Below are positions 8,618-15,614 of a DNA stretch of 38,875 nt, piece by piece. Origin of the DNA: a virus. Below the pieces are notes generated by a model, which was given only the letters and a program-made list of their open reading frames with translations, made no database searches and was not told where the DNA came from. The stretch spans positions 1 to 38,875 of IMG/VR virus record IMGVR_UViG_3300046455_000393. One strand, written 5' to 3'. Each line of letters starts with the position of its first letter. Within the stretch, counting starts at the first letter, position 1. The translations under genes and the position numbers were made by a program.

Positions 8618-8828
8618 CGACGGTGTCCCCCTTCTCCCCGACAGGGGCCAGCCGCCGCAGGTCGGCCATGATCGAACGGAGCTCGCGGGCAGCAACGGCC
8701 TTGGCGGTCGGGGCGTCCGTGCCAGCCATGGCCATCGCGAGGTCCAGGGCGACGGCCGCCATGCCGGGTGACGTCTCGTCGGCGTGGAGGTCTTCGAGCT
8801 CGTGAGTGATCTTGTCGACAATGCTCAC
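8553..8828 (-). CDS. terS: Terminase small subunit (putative)
   Basis: 91 aa from a GTG at 8828 with GGGGGT five to six bases upstream; a GTG two codons earlier has no room for a ribosome site. It is helical, beginning SIVDKITHELEDLHADE, with a basic end (AEQRKKRRAAAAERA). Short, charged helical proteins directly before TerL in actinophages are small terminases that recognise the packaging site. Called on position and composition; I see no clear HTH. Confidence 0.6.
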   Translation of the reverse strand: MSIVDKITHELEDLHADETSPGMAAVALDLAMAMAGTDAPTAKAVAARELRSIMADLRRLAPVGEKGDTVDDIAEQRKKRRAAAAERAVGG

Positions 8829-8858
8829 GGCCACCCCCGAGTTGGCGTGGACACGGCC

Positions 8859-8964
8859 GCCACTAATTCACTCGAACCGAGTTCGCGGAAATAGCGGGGT
8901 CACAGAGGGTGACGTCACGGAGAGTGACGCCACTAAAACACTCGAACCGAGTTCGCGTGAATAG
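8859..8964. repeat. Paired 36-bp direct repeats flanking tandem inverted repeats; candidate cos/packaging region
   Basis: Copies at 8859-8894 and 8929-8964 share GCCACTAA, then CACTCGAACCGAGTTCGCG, then AATAG, with four differences, spaced 70 bp. Each core is internally symmetric (CGAAC-CGA-GTTCG). Between them, 8899-8928 holds two abutting 15-bp units of the form GTCAC-N5-GTGAC. The noncoding stretch 8835-9062 directly upstream of the terminase genes is where cos sites lie in many siphophages. The repeats could be terminase-binding sites, or operators of the late promoter. Confidence 0.6.
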
Positions 8965-9062
8965 GCTTTCAAAATCGCCGCGCAAAAAATCGGGCGAGAA
9001 GGGCGTTTGGGTCGCCCGGGAAGGCCACCAAAAAGGGGCCGGGCTCGCCTCGTTGATCATCG

Positions 9063-9500
9063 TCACCATGATCGCGACGCCTGCGGCATGGCCTCGCGGG
9101 GCCGGCCGCGCCGGGCGTTGTACCAGCGGGTGACGACCCGTTCCATCTCGGGCTGTCGCATCGCCTTGACCCTCTGCATGACGATGTCCCGCCCGGGGTC
9201 GACCGTGACGATCCGCGCCTCCAGCCTCTTGTACTTCGCGAGGGCCTTGGCGCTGGGCTGGGTGTGGATCAGGTACACGTCGACCTTGTCGAGGTGCTGG
9301 CACGCCTCGTCGATGGCCGCGTACCGGGCGCGGTGCACCACCCGGGTCAGCACGTCGGTGTGCGCGTGGTGGTCAGCACCGGGTCCGGCCATGGCCAGCG
9401 CCATCAGGTCCAGGTCGATGACGATGTCACGCGCTGTCGCGTGCGCCCTGATCCAGCTGGACTTACCCGCGGCGGGTGGCCCGGTGACGACGATCAGCAC
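9063..9500 (-). CDS. P-loop kinase / AAA-type nucleotide-binding protein
   Basis: 145 aa, GTG start at 9500 behind AGGTGA. The N terminus MLIVVTGPPAAGKSSW is a Walker A P-loop, and DIVIDLDLMALA resembles the second acidic motif of zeta/polynucleotide-kinase-like enzymes. It lacks any second domain. Actinophages often carry such a kinase next to HNH and terminase genes, where it may act on DNA or nucleotides during packaging or repair. The substrate is unknown; a zeta-toxin-like role is possible but no antitoxin partner is seen. Confidence 0.7.
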   Translation of the reverse strand: MLIVVTGPPAAGKSSWIRAHATARDIVIDLDLMALAMAGPGADHHAHTDVLTRVVHRARYAAIDEACQHLDKVDVYLIHTQPSAKALAKYKRLEARIVTVDPGRDIVMQRVKAMRQPEMERVVTRWYNARRGRPREAMPQASRSW

Positions 9501-9650
9501 GGCGTGTCACCTACCCTGTGACTGTCGGCCCTGCGTGATGACAGGTGTCTTAGTGCGCACACCGGCTTGGCCGGAGGAACCGTGGGTGTGAGCCCCATGG
9601 GGGAAGCGCGGGGCTGACGTACAGCACGGCTCGTCACCCTCCCGCGTCTG

Positions 9651-9851
9651 TCACCACAGCTCGTTCTTGAGGCGCTGTTCCTCAGCGGTCAGGTCCTCGC
9701 CGAAGAGGTACGCATCCTCGACCGTGACGGCTTCCTCCACCGGCTCCAGCTGGCGGTGTACGCGTACCCGTTGCCCGTCGTCGTGGCCGCGCTGCAGGCC
9801 GCAGGCTCCATGCCCCCAGTAGACGCGACAGTCCTCGGTCACGTCCGCCAT
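9651..9851 (-). CDS. Small Cys/His protein
   Basis: 66 aa with the pattern C-RVYWGHGAC-GLQRGHDDG near the N terminus (two Cys, two His), which may bind one zinc, followed by an acidic helical tail. Similar short proteins are common among actinophage accessory genes. It lies five bases below the HNH gene and is probably cotranscribed with it. The 150-bp gap 9501-9650 that follows has no recognisable gene. Confidence 0.6.
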   Translation of the reverse strand: MADVTEDCRVYWGHGACGLQRGHDDGQRVRVHRQLEPVEEAVTVEDAYLFGEDLTAEEQRLKNELW

Positions 9852-9855
9852 GCTG

Positions 9856-10131
9856 TCACCACCTCCGTGAGGCCTTCACCTGGCGTACTGGGTCGGGCCG
9901 GTTGCCCCGGCTGCTGTTGCACCGCCGGTGCGCGCTGCGGGCGTTGGCGGGGTCGAGCAGGTCACCGCCGCGCGAGAGCGGTACGAGGTGGTCGAGGGTG
10001 AAGGCCAGCGGATGCGTGCGGCCGTCGACGGTGGCCGGGATGTTGTGGCCGCAGATCCAGCACGGGAGGCCGAGGGCCTTCACGGCGGCGACGAGGCGGC
10101 GGTAGGGGCGCCCGTTGCGTATGCCGGCCAC
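9856..10131 (-). CDS. HNH endonuclease
   Basis: 91 aa, GTG start at 10131. It shows the complete HNH motif: C-WICGHNI zinc knuckle, then LDHLVPLSRGG, then ANARSAHRRCNSSRGN. In many siphophages an HNH enzyme beside the terminase is required together with it for cos cleavage and packaging. The gene lies about 1 kb upstream of the terminases and the candidate cos repeats, in the same orientation. Confidence 0.9.
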   Translation of the reverse strand: MAGIRNGRPYRRLVAAVKALGLPCWICGHNIPATVDGRTHPLAFTLDHLVPLSRGGDLLDPANARSAHRRCNSSRGNRPDPVRQVKASRRW

Positions 10132-10146
10132 GGGCGCCTCCTGGGT

Positions 10147-10398
10147 CTACGCCTCGCCGAGGACGTCCTTGCGTGCGGCCTCGGCCTTGCGGTTGAGGGC
10201 GTTGCTCATCCGCATGAGGGCGAAGGTGAGGGCGCCGAAGACGGCGACGAGCAGCACCTGTGTGATCACGCTGACGATGTGGACGTTCTGGGTGGCGAGG
10301 GCGATGGCCAGCATGATGAAGTTGCCGGTCGCCCAGGCGAACCAGAGCCTGAGCTTCTCGACGCGGACTGCTGTCTGTACCTCGCGGTAGGTGGCCAT
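10147..10398 (-). CDS. Small membrane protein
   Basis: 83 aa with two hydrophobic segments (FAWATGNFIMLAIALA and VSVITQVLLVAVFGALTFAL) and basic ends; ATG at 10398. Probable inner-membrane protein with both ends cytoplasmic. No family recognised. It heads the block that runs into the HNH gene. Confidence 0.65.
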   Translation of the reverse strand: MATYREVQTAVRVEKLRLWFAWATGNFIMLAIALATQNVHIVSVITQVLLVAVFGALTFALMRMSNALNRKAEAARKDVLGEA

Positions 10399-10492
10399 GG
10401 TCCCCCCAAGGGCTGCGGATGCTGAGTGGGCATCATGCGCGCTCAGGGGGCGCTGTGGTGGCCGTGTGGCCGTCCTGTGACCCGTAGGTGGC

Positions 10493-10756
10493 CTACACCC
10501 TCGGGGGCCATGCCCATGTGCCGGGCTCGTCGCCCTCGTGGCGGGAGGTGGCCCAGTAGCTGTCGGGTCCGTCGAGCAGGACCTGGAGGTTCAGCGCCTC
10601 GTCGCCGTACACAGCGACGACGACGGCCGGGTATGTGCGGCCTGCTCCGGCCAGGTTGGCCGCAGTGCTGTCGTGGCTGCGCTGCTGCTGGATGCGGCGG
10701 GCGTCGCCCTCGGTGAGCTTGTAGAGGACGGTCCGGCCGATGGTGGGCAGTGGCAT
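10493..10756 (-). CDS. Conserved-type phage protein of unknown function
   Basis: 87 aa, ATG at 10756 with a strong GGAGGT. It starts MPLPTIGRTVLYKLTEGDA, and ends TSRHEGDEPGTWAWPPRV; the layout suggests a small beta-rich fold (a surface or binding protein that handles 'YKLTEGDA..I' units widely present in Streptomyces phages and prophages). Function unknown. It begins just after a strong terminator, so it probably has its own promoter or depends on antitermination. Confidence 0.65.
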   Translation of the reverse strand: MPLPTIGRTVLYKLTEGDARRIQQQRSHDSTAANLAGAGRTYPAVVVAVYGDEALNLQVLLDGPDSYWATSRHEGDEPGTWAWPPRV

Positions 10757-10783
10757 GGCTACCTCCGGCGGCGGACGCCTGGA

Positions 10784-10829
10784 CACGACGAAGCCCCAGC
10801 CGGGGGACTGTGGCTGGGGCTTCGTCGTG
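10784..10829. terminator. Strong bidirectional-looking terminator hairpin
   Basis: Perfect 18-bp stem (CACGACGAAGCCCCAGCC with its complement at 10812-10829) and a 10-base loop. The GAAGCCCC/GGGGCTTC core is a common Streptomyces terminator form. It lies between the 66-aa HTH gene and the gene starting at 10756, closing the early minus-strand unit. Confidence 0.85.
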
Positions 10830-10895
10830 CGGTCTGTGGTGCCCGTGTGCGGGCATGGCTGTACACGCAGATCGTGACATCGCGCTGACCTGGGG

Positions 10896-11096
10896 TCAAG
10901 CGGCCTTGGCTGTGGCGCGCTTGGCGACGAGGGCGGCGACGTCGGCGGCGGCGTACCAGGCCTGTCGCTGGGTGCCGCCGGAGCGGGAGAGCTGGCCTCG
11001 CTGGACGAGCTTGCGGACGGCCGGGAGGCCGACCCCGAGGACGCGGGCGGTCTGGTGGGCGGTGAGGTGGCCGGGCCGGACGATGAGCGACTCCAT
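10896..11096 (-). CDS. Small HTH DNA-binding protein (MerR/excisionase-like)
   Basis: 66 aa. LTAHQTARVLGVGLPAVRKL followed by VQRGQLSRSGG and QAWYAAADVAALV is the layout of helix-turn-helix 'helix_turn_helix_17/excisionase' proteins with a winged tip. In Streptomyces integrative elements such genes act as recombination directionality factors or as local regulators. It lies downstream of the FtsK-type gene, far from the integrase, so a regulatory role (for example on the nearby repeats) is as likely as excision. Confidence 0.7.
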   Translation of the reverse strand: MESLIVRPGHLTAHQTARVLGVGLPAVRKLVQRGQLSRSGGTQRQAWYAAADVAALVAKRATAKAA

Positions 11097-11183
11097 GCCT
11101 CCATGATGCGCCTGCGGTGTCGCTCGCGGGCGCTGTCGCGTAGGCCGGTTCCGGGGTGATACGGGCCGCTCCCGGCGGCGGCC

Positions 11184-11269
11184 GAAACTCGAAACTTCCC
11201 AGCCCAGGGCCGATATCGGGGGCGAAACCGGTTTCGGACCAAGGTGAAACCACGGCCTTGATCCGAAAC
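11184..11269. repeat. GAAAC repeat cluster next to the translocase gene; candidate clt-like site
   Basis: Forward GAAAC at 11184, 11191, 11224, 11246 and 11265, and a reversed copy inside the perfect palindrome CGAAACCGGTTTCG (11223-11236). TraB proteins of Streptomyces conjugative plasmids recognise short direct repeats at a clt locus close to traB. The position directly after the translocase gene fits, but the repeats also form the hairpin listed separately, so a terminator-only role is possible. Confidence 0.4.
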
Positions 11270-11274
11270 CGGTT
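11226..11274 (-). terminator. Hairpin after the FtsK/TraB gene
   Basis: A 19-bp stem with one mismatch (AACCGGTTTCGGACCAAGG against 11256-11274) and an 11-base loop, starting nine bases past the translocase stop at 11283. It is likely a rho-independent-type terminator of the early operon without U-run. The same bases contain the GAAAC repeats. Confidence 0.65.
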
Positions 11275-11282
11275 CGAGGGCC

Positions 11283-13379
11283 CTACTCGGCGTCCTCGGC
11301 GGCGGGCAGATCGGCGTACCGGAGGCCCTTGGCTCCGCCGCAGCACTCACGGATCGTGAGCTGCCGGGTAGACACCTTGTACGGCTTCAGGGCGGCGGAG
11401 AGCGCCGTGGACGCCCCGGCGGCGTCCAGCTCGGTCCAGGGGCGGTACAGGTCGGCCCGGTACGCGGCCAAGGCCTCGACGAGCCGGTGCGAGTGGACCG
11501 TCTCGACGCCGTCCGGCCAGATGGCGTGCAGGTGGTCGAGGACCGTCTCGACGTCCTGCTCGGCGACCTGGGCGCCAACGGCCTGCCCGGTGAGAGTGCC
11601 GGCGGCCGTGCGGAGCGCGAGGGCGCGCTTGGCAATGTCCTCGGCCTCGGTCTGCTTGATGAACGCGGCGCGCACGGTGATGCCCTCGCGGCCGCGGGCG
11701 AGGATGCCGGTGCCCTGCTCGTCGACGGAGATGTCGGTGGCCCGGAGGCCCCGGTCGTAGGCGCCGGTGCCGAGCACGTTGTTGTTGGCCCGCCAGTCCA
11801 TGACGGCCAGGCACAGGCGGGTGCCGACGCTGCTGGACACGGAGGACGGCAGGGACGGGGCGTCGGGGTTCTGGGTGAGCAGGATGAGGATGAGGCCGTA
11901 GGCGCGGCCCTTCTTGATCAGGCGGGTGGCCAGGGCGGCGGCTTCCTCCTTGTAGTCGGCGTGGGTGAACAGCTCCTGCACCTCGTCGATGACGATGACG
12001 CGGGGGCCGAGCTGCTGCTCGGGGTACTTCTCGGCGAGCGCCCGGGTGACCTTGCGGCCCTCGGGAACCTCGGAGGCGGGCAGGGAGCGGATGAAGGCGG
12101 CGCGGCGCTGGTACTCGGCGATACCGGAGCGCATGCCGCCGAGGGCGGCTTCGAGGTCGGGCTCGTCGTCGCCGGAGACGTAGCGGTGGCAGACGGGCTT
12201 GACGGAGTCGAGGTCGCCGGATCCCTTGAGTTCGTAGATCCACAGCTCGGCGGTGGGGTCGAGGGCGGCGCCGAGGACGAGGGCGAGCGCGCAGGACGTC
12301 TTGCCGGAGCCGGGGATGCCTCCGACCAGCAGGTTCGAGTACATGAGGGTGATCTCGACGAGGTTGCCGCGCGGGTCGAAGCCGTAGGGCAGGGGCTCGT
12401 ACACGTCGGCCTGGCCCTCGCGCATGAGGGGCCACAGCTTCCGGCCGGCCTTGGCGGGGTCGCGCTGGGCGACCCACAGGACCAGGCGGCCGGGGTGGGC
12501 GGTGCGGTCGGCCTCCGGCCACACGGTGCTGATGGGGCGGCGCATGGCGGCGGCGAGCGCGGCCCGCTTCTCCAGGACGGCGGTGGCCTCGATGCCGGGG
12601 GGCAGGTCGACCTCGGCGCGCCAGCCGGGCCCGTCGCGCATCACCTCGGCGGCGAACTCCACGCCCTTGCGGCCCTTCTTGCCCTCGATGCCGATGGCCG
12701 CGAGCGCGTCGAACACCTCGGTGCTGTCCAGCCGCCGCAGGACGTTGGTGGCGACGTACCGGGTGATGAGCGCCTTGTCGCCCTTCTTGCCGTTCAGGCC
12801 GGCCAGGGCGGCGGCACCGACGCAGGCGGCGAGCGTCCAGCCAGGGACGAGGAACGCACTGACCAGCGTGGTGATGCCGGTGGCCGTGGCGACGGCGATG
12901 GAGGCGACGCGGCGGGGCCGGACGCGACGGGAGTGCTCCCGGGACAGGGCGAGCCACGCCTCGATGTCCGCGCTGGCGGCGGCCTTGGCCTCGACGGGCC
13001 GGGCCTCGGTGTCGGCGACCCAGCGGCCCCAGCGGACGACGAACCGGCCGGTGCCGCGAGGGGCGCGCAGGAGCAACCGCCCGAAGTAGACCGGGACGCG
13101 GAGGACGTGGAAGCCAGCGACGTGTCCGTAGTAGGACGCGGTCCAGCGGACGGCTTCCTTGAAGGCGTCCCAGCGGCGCAGGGCCGGGGGGACGATGGGC
13201 GGGGCCTCGGCGAGGTAGGCCTGGCGTTCAGCGATCCATGTGCCGTCGGCGGCGGGCTCGGGGCGGTCGACGGGACGCGGCTCGGCGTTCTGGATGATGT
13301 CGAGGACGGTCTGCCGGGCGGCAGCGTCCTGGGCGTCCTCGGGGGCGTCCTGTAGCGGCTTGATCAGGCTGTCGGTCAT
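11283..13379 (-). CDS. TraB/FtsK-SpoIIIE-type DNA translocase
   Basis: 698 aa, ATG at 13379 behind GGAGAG. The N-terminal third carries a basic region and a membrane-anchoring pair near residues 155-195 (VASIAVATATGITTLVSAFL and WTLAACVGAAALAGL). The FtsK ATPase domain follows: Walker A VGGIPGSGKTSCAL and Walker B VIVIDEVQEL, then ILLTQNPDAPSLP. The last 40 residues (LKPYKVSTRQLTIRECCGG) look like a winged-helix gamma-type DNA-reading tip. This architecture is that of the sole motor of Streptomyces double-strand-DNA conjugation (TraB/TraSA), not of a packaging terminase, which is present separately. It is the last gene of the early unit and follows Spd-like membrane genes. Confidence 0.87.
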   Translation of the reverse strand: MTDSLIKPLQDAPEDAQDAAARQTVLDIIQNAEPRPVDRPEPAADGTWIAERQAYLAEAPPIVPPALRRWDAFKEAVRWTASYYGHVAGFHVLRVPVYFGRLLLRAPRGTGRFVVRWGRWVADTEARPVEAKAAASADIEAWLALSREHSRRVRPRRVASIAVATATGITTLVSAFLVPGWTLAACVGAAALAGLNGKKGDKALITRYVATNVLRRLDSTEVFDALAAIGIEGKKGRKGVEFAAEVMRDGPGWRAEVDLPPGIEATAVLEKRAALAAAMRRPISTVWPEADRTAHPGRLVLWVAQRDPAKAGRKLWPLMREGQADVYEPLPYGFDPRGNLVEITLMYSNLLVGGIPGSGKTSCALALVLGAALDPTAELWIYELKGSGDLDSVKPVCHRYVSGDDEPDLEAALGGMRSGIAEYQRRAAFIRSLPASEVPEGRKVTRALAEKYPEQQLGPRVIVIDEVQELFTHADYKEEAAALATRLIKKGRAYGLILILLTQNPDAPSLPSSVSSSVGTRLCLAVMDWRANNNVLGTGAYDRGLRATDISVDEQGTGILARGREGITVRAAFIKQTEAEDIAKRALALRTAAGTLTGQAVGAQVAEQDVETVLDHLHAIWPDGVETVHSHRLVEALAAYRADLYRPWTELDAAGASTALSAALKPYKVSTRQLTIRECCGGAKGLRYADLPAAEDAE

Positions 13380-13415
13380 GCTGGTCTCTCCGGTTGCTCG
13401 ATGGGCGGTCCGGGG

Positions 13416-13458
13416 CCCGGGGACGGCGGCTGCTTGGCGGTAGGACGCCGTCCCCGGG
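13416..13458 (-). terminator. Intercistronic hairpin before the translocase gene
   Basis: Perfect 13-bp stem (CCCGGGGACGGCG / CGCCGTCCCCGGG) with a 17-base loop, between the 57-aa gene and the TraB-like gene. It probably lowers read-through into the translocase or protects the upstream message. Confidence 0.6.
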
Positions 13459-13464
13459 GCGGTG

Positions 13465-13638
13465 CTACTTGCCGCGGTTGTTCTCGCGCTCCTGCGCCTT
13501 CTCCCGGATCCGGTCGACGCGCTTCTCCAGCTGCTTCACGGACTTGCCGCGGTTCTTGCGCCGGTCGATGCGGACGCCGAGCAGGAGCACCTTCGCCAGC
13601 TCGCGGGCGTTGTGCGGGTCGTGCTTGGAGACGGGCAT
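13465..13638 (-). CDS. Small basic protein
   Basis: 57 aa, strongly basic and helical (RIDRRKNRGKSVKQLEKRVD, then REKAQERENNRGK). ATG at 13638 with GGAGG upstream. It forms one predicted charged helix, possibly a nucleic-acid binder. No family recognised. It belongs to the group of small genes between the Spd-like protein and the translocase. Confidence 0.6.
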   Translation of the reverse strand: MPVSKHDPHNARELAKVLLLGVRIDRRKNRGKSVKQLEKRVDRIREKAQERENNRGK

Positions 13639-13640
13639 GG

Positions 13641-13838
13641 TCAGGCCTCCAGGGCTGCGGCGATGTCGGCGTGGGCGCTCGCGATGTCGGCCCACAGGGA
13701 GCCGGCGGCGGCGAGGGGGACGGCGAGGGCGCGGGCGTCGCCGCGGGCCGCGCGCTCGGCGTCCCGGGCGAGGGTGGCGGCGCGGGACACGGCGGCTTCC
13801 GCCATGGTCAGGCGCTGCTCTCGGTTGAGTTCGGGCAT
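13641..13838 (-). CDS. Small helical protein in the transfer-like block
   Basis: 65 aa, Ala-rich, two predicted helices (NREQRLTMAEAAVSRAATLA and GSLWADIASAHADIAAALEA). ATG at 13838 with AGGAAG. Small Ala-rich helical proteins accompany tra/spd genes on Streptomyces elements, but I cannot name a family. Confidence 0.6.
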   Translation of the reverse strand: MPELNREQRLTMAEAAVSRAATLARDAERAARGDARALAVPLAAAGSLWADIASAHADIAAALEA

Positions 13839-13841
13839 CGG

Positions 13842-14141
13842 TTACTTCCTCTTCTGGAGGTCGCCCCAGATGGAGCGGAGGACGAGGGCGAGGATCGCGA
13901 CGGACACGGCGCCGATGGCCACGGCGATGGCGAACAGGGAGGCGACCAGGCCCCCGGCGATGCCGAGGCCGCCGATGGTCAGCCACTTCCGGGCGTCGAA
14001 CTCCTGCCGGGCCTGCTGCGGGGCGGGCGCCTGCTCCGCGGTGGCCTTCTGCACGGCGAGGATCGCGGTGATCGTCCGCATCAGCTCGGTGTTGTCGGCG
14101 GCCTCGACCGCGTCCCGGGCCGCCTTCTCGATGTCGCTCAC
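13842..14141 (-). CDS. Small membrane protein, possible Spd-type
   Basis: 99 aa, GTG start at 14141 in a GTGA overlap with the preceding gene. A soluble N-terminal helix precedes a glycine-rich hydrophobic region of about 35 residues (WLTIGGLGIAGGLVASLFAI and beyond) that can cross the membrane twice. The tight overlap with the larger Spd-like protein suggests the two act together. In Streptomyces elements, sets of small membrane Spd proteins spread transferred DNA between hyphal compartments. Confidence 0.6.
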   Translation of the reverse strand: MSDIEKAARDAVEAADNTELMRTITAILAVQKATAEQAPAPQQARQEFDARKWLTIGGLGIAGGLVASLFAIAVAIGAVSVAILALVLRSIWGDLQKRK

Positions 14142-15088
14142 GGGTTGCCCCCGCCCGGCCCGGCCAGTGCCTTCTCCCGGTCGTACAGGGCGTCGATGGT
14201 GTCCCATGCCCCAGTCAGACCTTGGGCGTTCATCTCAGCCCGCATCGCCGCCCGGAACTGCCGCTTCGAGGGCGGTGGATCCGTCGCGTACAGCTCGGCG
14301 GCGAGCATCGCTACCGCCTTGCTGTTCGCTGTCCGCGGCCCCTCCAGCGGGGGCGTGCCGGAGCCGTGACTGCCCTGCGTGACTGCCAGGCCCGAACCCC
14401 CCGCGCCACCTGCGGCTTCGTCGTCCGGCACGCCTCCCGCCAAGAGGGCCCGCAACTCGGTGTCGGAGACCAGGGCGGGGAGGTCGGCGTGCCAGTCCGG
14501 CACGGGGTGCTCGTCGACGATCGCCGCGTACTCCTCCAGCGCGTCGTGAGTGGTGGTGATGGCTTCGGCCTCGGCTGCGTGGGACGCCTTCACGATGTCT
14601 GCGGCAGCGAGGGTCTCGGCTGCCCGTGCCGCGGCGACGGCACGGGAGACGGCGATGCGGTCACGGGTGCCGGCACGGGTGCGGTCGATGGCGGCCTGTG
14701 CCCGCGGGCTGATCCGGGTGCGCTCCCGGTCGATCGCCATGACGAGGGTCATCTTCGCGAGGACGGGGATGATCGCGCCGACCGCCGCGGCGAGAGCGTC
14801 TCCGGCGAGGGCGCCATGGATGGCGAGCACCGCGACTGTAAGGGGAAGGAACACCCACCCGATCGCCACGGGGAGTCGGGCGCTGGATCCCTGCCGGCGG
14901 TGCGCGGTCTCCTGCGCGAGGGCGTACAGCCAGACGGCGTCGTAGAGGACGGCGACGGAGTAGGCGAAGGCGGGGTGGGCGGTGGCGGTGAGGATGTCGC
15001 CGATCGCGGCGACGGCCCACACGACGGCGACAGTGGTGAGGGCGGCGGGCAGGGCCCAGGGCGCTGCCTTCTTCAGGTGGTTCTTCAT
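14138..15088 (-). CDS. Multi-pass membrane protein, SpdB-like (transfer/spread)
   Basis: 316 aa, ATG at 15088 in an ATGA overlap with the 56-aa gene. Residues 8-125 hold four hydrophobic segments (WALPAALTTVAVVWAVAAIG, HPAFAYSVAVLYDAVWLYAL, LPVAIGWVFLPLTVAVLAIH, AAAVGAIIPVLAKMTLVMAI), followed by a long Ala/Glu-rich helical region and a C-terminal part with SKRQFRAAMRAEMNAQG that may be an HTH. This is the topology of SpdB-type proteins encoded beside TraB in Streptomyces conjugative plasmids and AICEs. Named by topology and neighbourhood rather than by a signature motif. Confidence 0.6.
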   Translation of the reverse strand: MKNHLKKAAPWALPAALTTVAVVWAVAAIGDILTATAHPAFAYSVAVLYDAVWLYALAQETAHRRQGSSARLPVAIGWVFLPLTVAVLAIHGALAGDALAAAVGAIIPVLAKMTLVMAIDRERTRISPRAQAAIDRTRAGTRDRIAVSRAVAAARAAETLAAADIVKASHAAEAEAITTTHDALEEYAAIVDEHPVPDWHADLPALVSDTELRALLAGGVPDDEAAGGAGGSGLAVTQGSHGSGTPPLEGPRTANSKAVAMLAAELYATDPPPSKRQFRAAMRAEMNAQGLTGAWDTIDALYDREKALAGPGGGNP

Positions 15089-15255
15089 CGCGCGGCCACC
15101 GCCTCGGCGGCCGAGGCGATCAGGTGGGCGTCGTCGCGGTGGTTCTGGGCGCGGCGGGCGGCGCTGCTGGCGTAGTCCTCGTCGCACAGGCGGTGCAGCT
15201 CAGCGATGGACGGGGTGGTGCCGCGCTGGGGCGCGGGCATGGAAAGATCGGTCAT
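15085..15255 (-). CDS. Small protein upstream of the SpdB-like gene
   Basis: 56 aa, ATG at 15255 with AGGAGT upstream and a 4-bp overlap (ATGA) with the next gene. Sequence includes TPSIAELHRLCDEDYASSAA and ends in an Ala-rich helix. Unknown function; coupling to the membrane protein suggests shared function. Confidence 0.6.
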   Translation of the reverse strand: MTDLSMPAPQRGTTPSIAELHRLCDEDYASSAARRAQNHRDDAHLIASAAEAVAAR

Positions 15256-15354
15256 GCCGACTCCTGGTTAGGTCAGGTAGTTCGGTGGAGGGTCGGACGG
15301 CGCGCGCGCCTCCTGGTGTTCCAGCACCGGGAGAGCTGCTGTCCGGCCCTCGTC

Positions 15355-15564
15355 TTATTCGGTTGGGTACTTCTTGATCGCCCTTGCTACGGCGGTCCAG
15401 CTGAGGCCGATCTCTTTGGCCACGGCGTAGACGCTGCCGAGTTCTGCGGAGCCGTCGTTCAGGGCGGCCGCTCGTCGTCTGAGGGCTGCCTCCGTCTGGT
15501 CGGCGAGCTGTTCCAGCAGCGCGTCTTCCATGCGAAGGCGGTCCCTCCAGGGGATCGCTTCCAT
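15355..15564 (-). CDS. Small HTH regulator
   Basis: 69 aa. A charged N-terminal helix (LEQLADQTEAALRRRAAALN) precedes a helix-turn-helix (SVYAVAKEIGLSWTAVARAI). The ATG at 15564 has no spaced Shine-Dalgarno; an ATG at 15531 has GGAGG about 12 bases upstream, so the true start is uncertain. It lies directly after a long inverted repeat with a -10-like TATAAC, which suggests it governs its own promoter and the Spd/TraB block behind it. Confidence 0.65.
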   Translation of the reverse strand: MEAIPWRDRLRMEDALLEQLADQTEAALRRRAAALNDGSAELGSVYAVAKEIGLSWTAVARAIKKYPTE

Positions 15565-15574
15565 CTCCGTGATG

Positions 15575-15614
15575 GTATCGCATGGGGGGTTATATGCAAC
15601 ACCCTGTGCGATAC
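15575..15614 (-). promoter_or_regulatory. Inverted-repeat operator with -10-like element
   Basis: Perfect 8-bp arms GTATCGCA (15575-15582) and TGCGATAC (15607-15614), centres 32 bp apart (about three helical turns). Between them on the minus strand lies TTGCATATAACC, whose TATAAC can serve as a -10 box for the HTH gene starting at 15564. The AT-rich spot stands out in very GC-rich DNA. Likely operator of the adjacent HTH protein. Confidence 0.6.

Noticed and set aside
8859-8964. CRISPR-like repeat-spacer unit
   Set aside because: Only two repeats, internally symmetric and with an internally repeated spacer; no cas genes.
9501-9650. tRNA or small RNA gene in the gap
   Set aside because: Only weak inverted repeats (AGCCCC/GGGGCT) and no cloverleaf; nothing supportable.
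11487-13355. 622-codon open frame on the plus strand opposite the translocase gene
   Set aside because: Gly/Val/Asp-rich low-complexity translation, typical of the antisense shadow of a high-GC gene. The minus-strand reading has clear Walker motifs.
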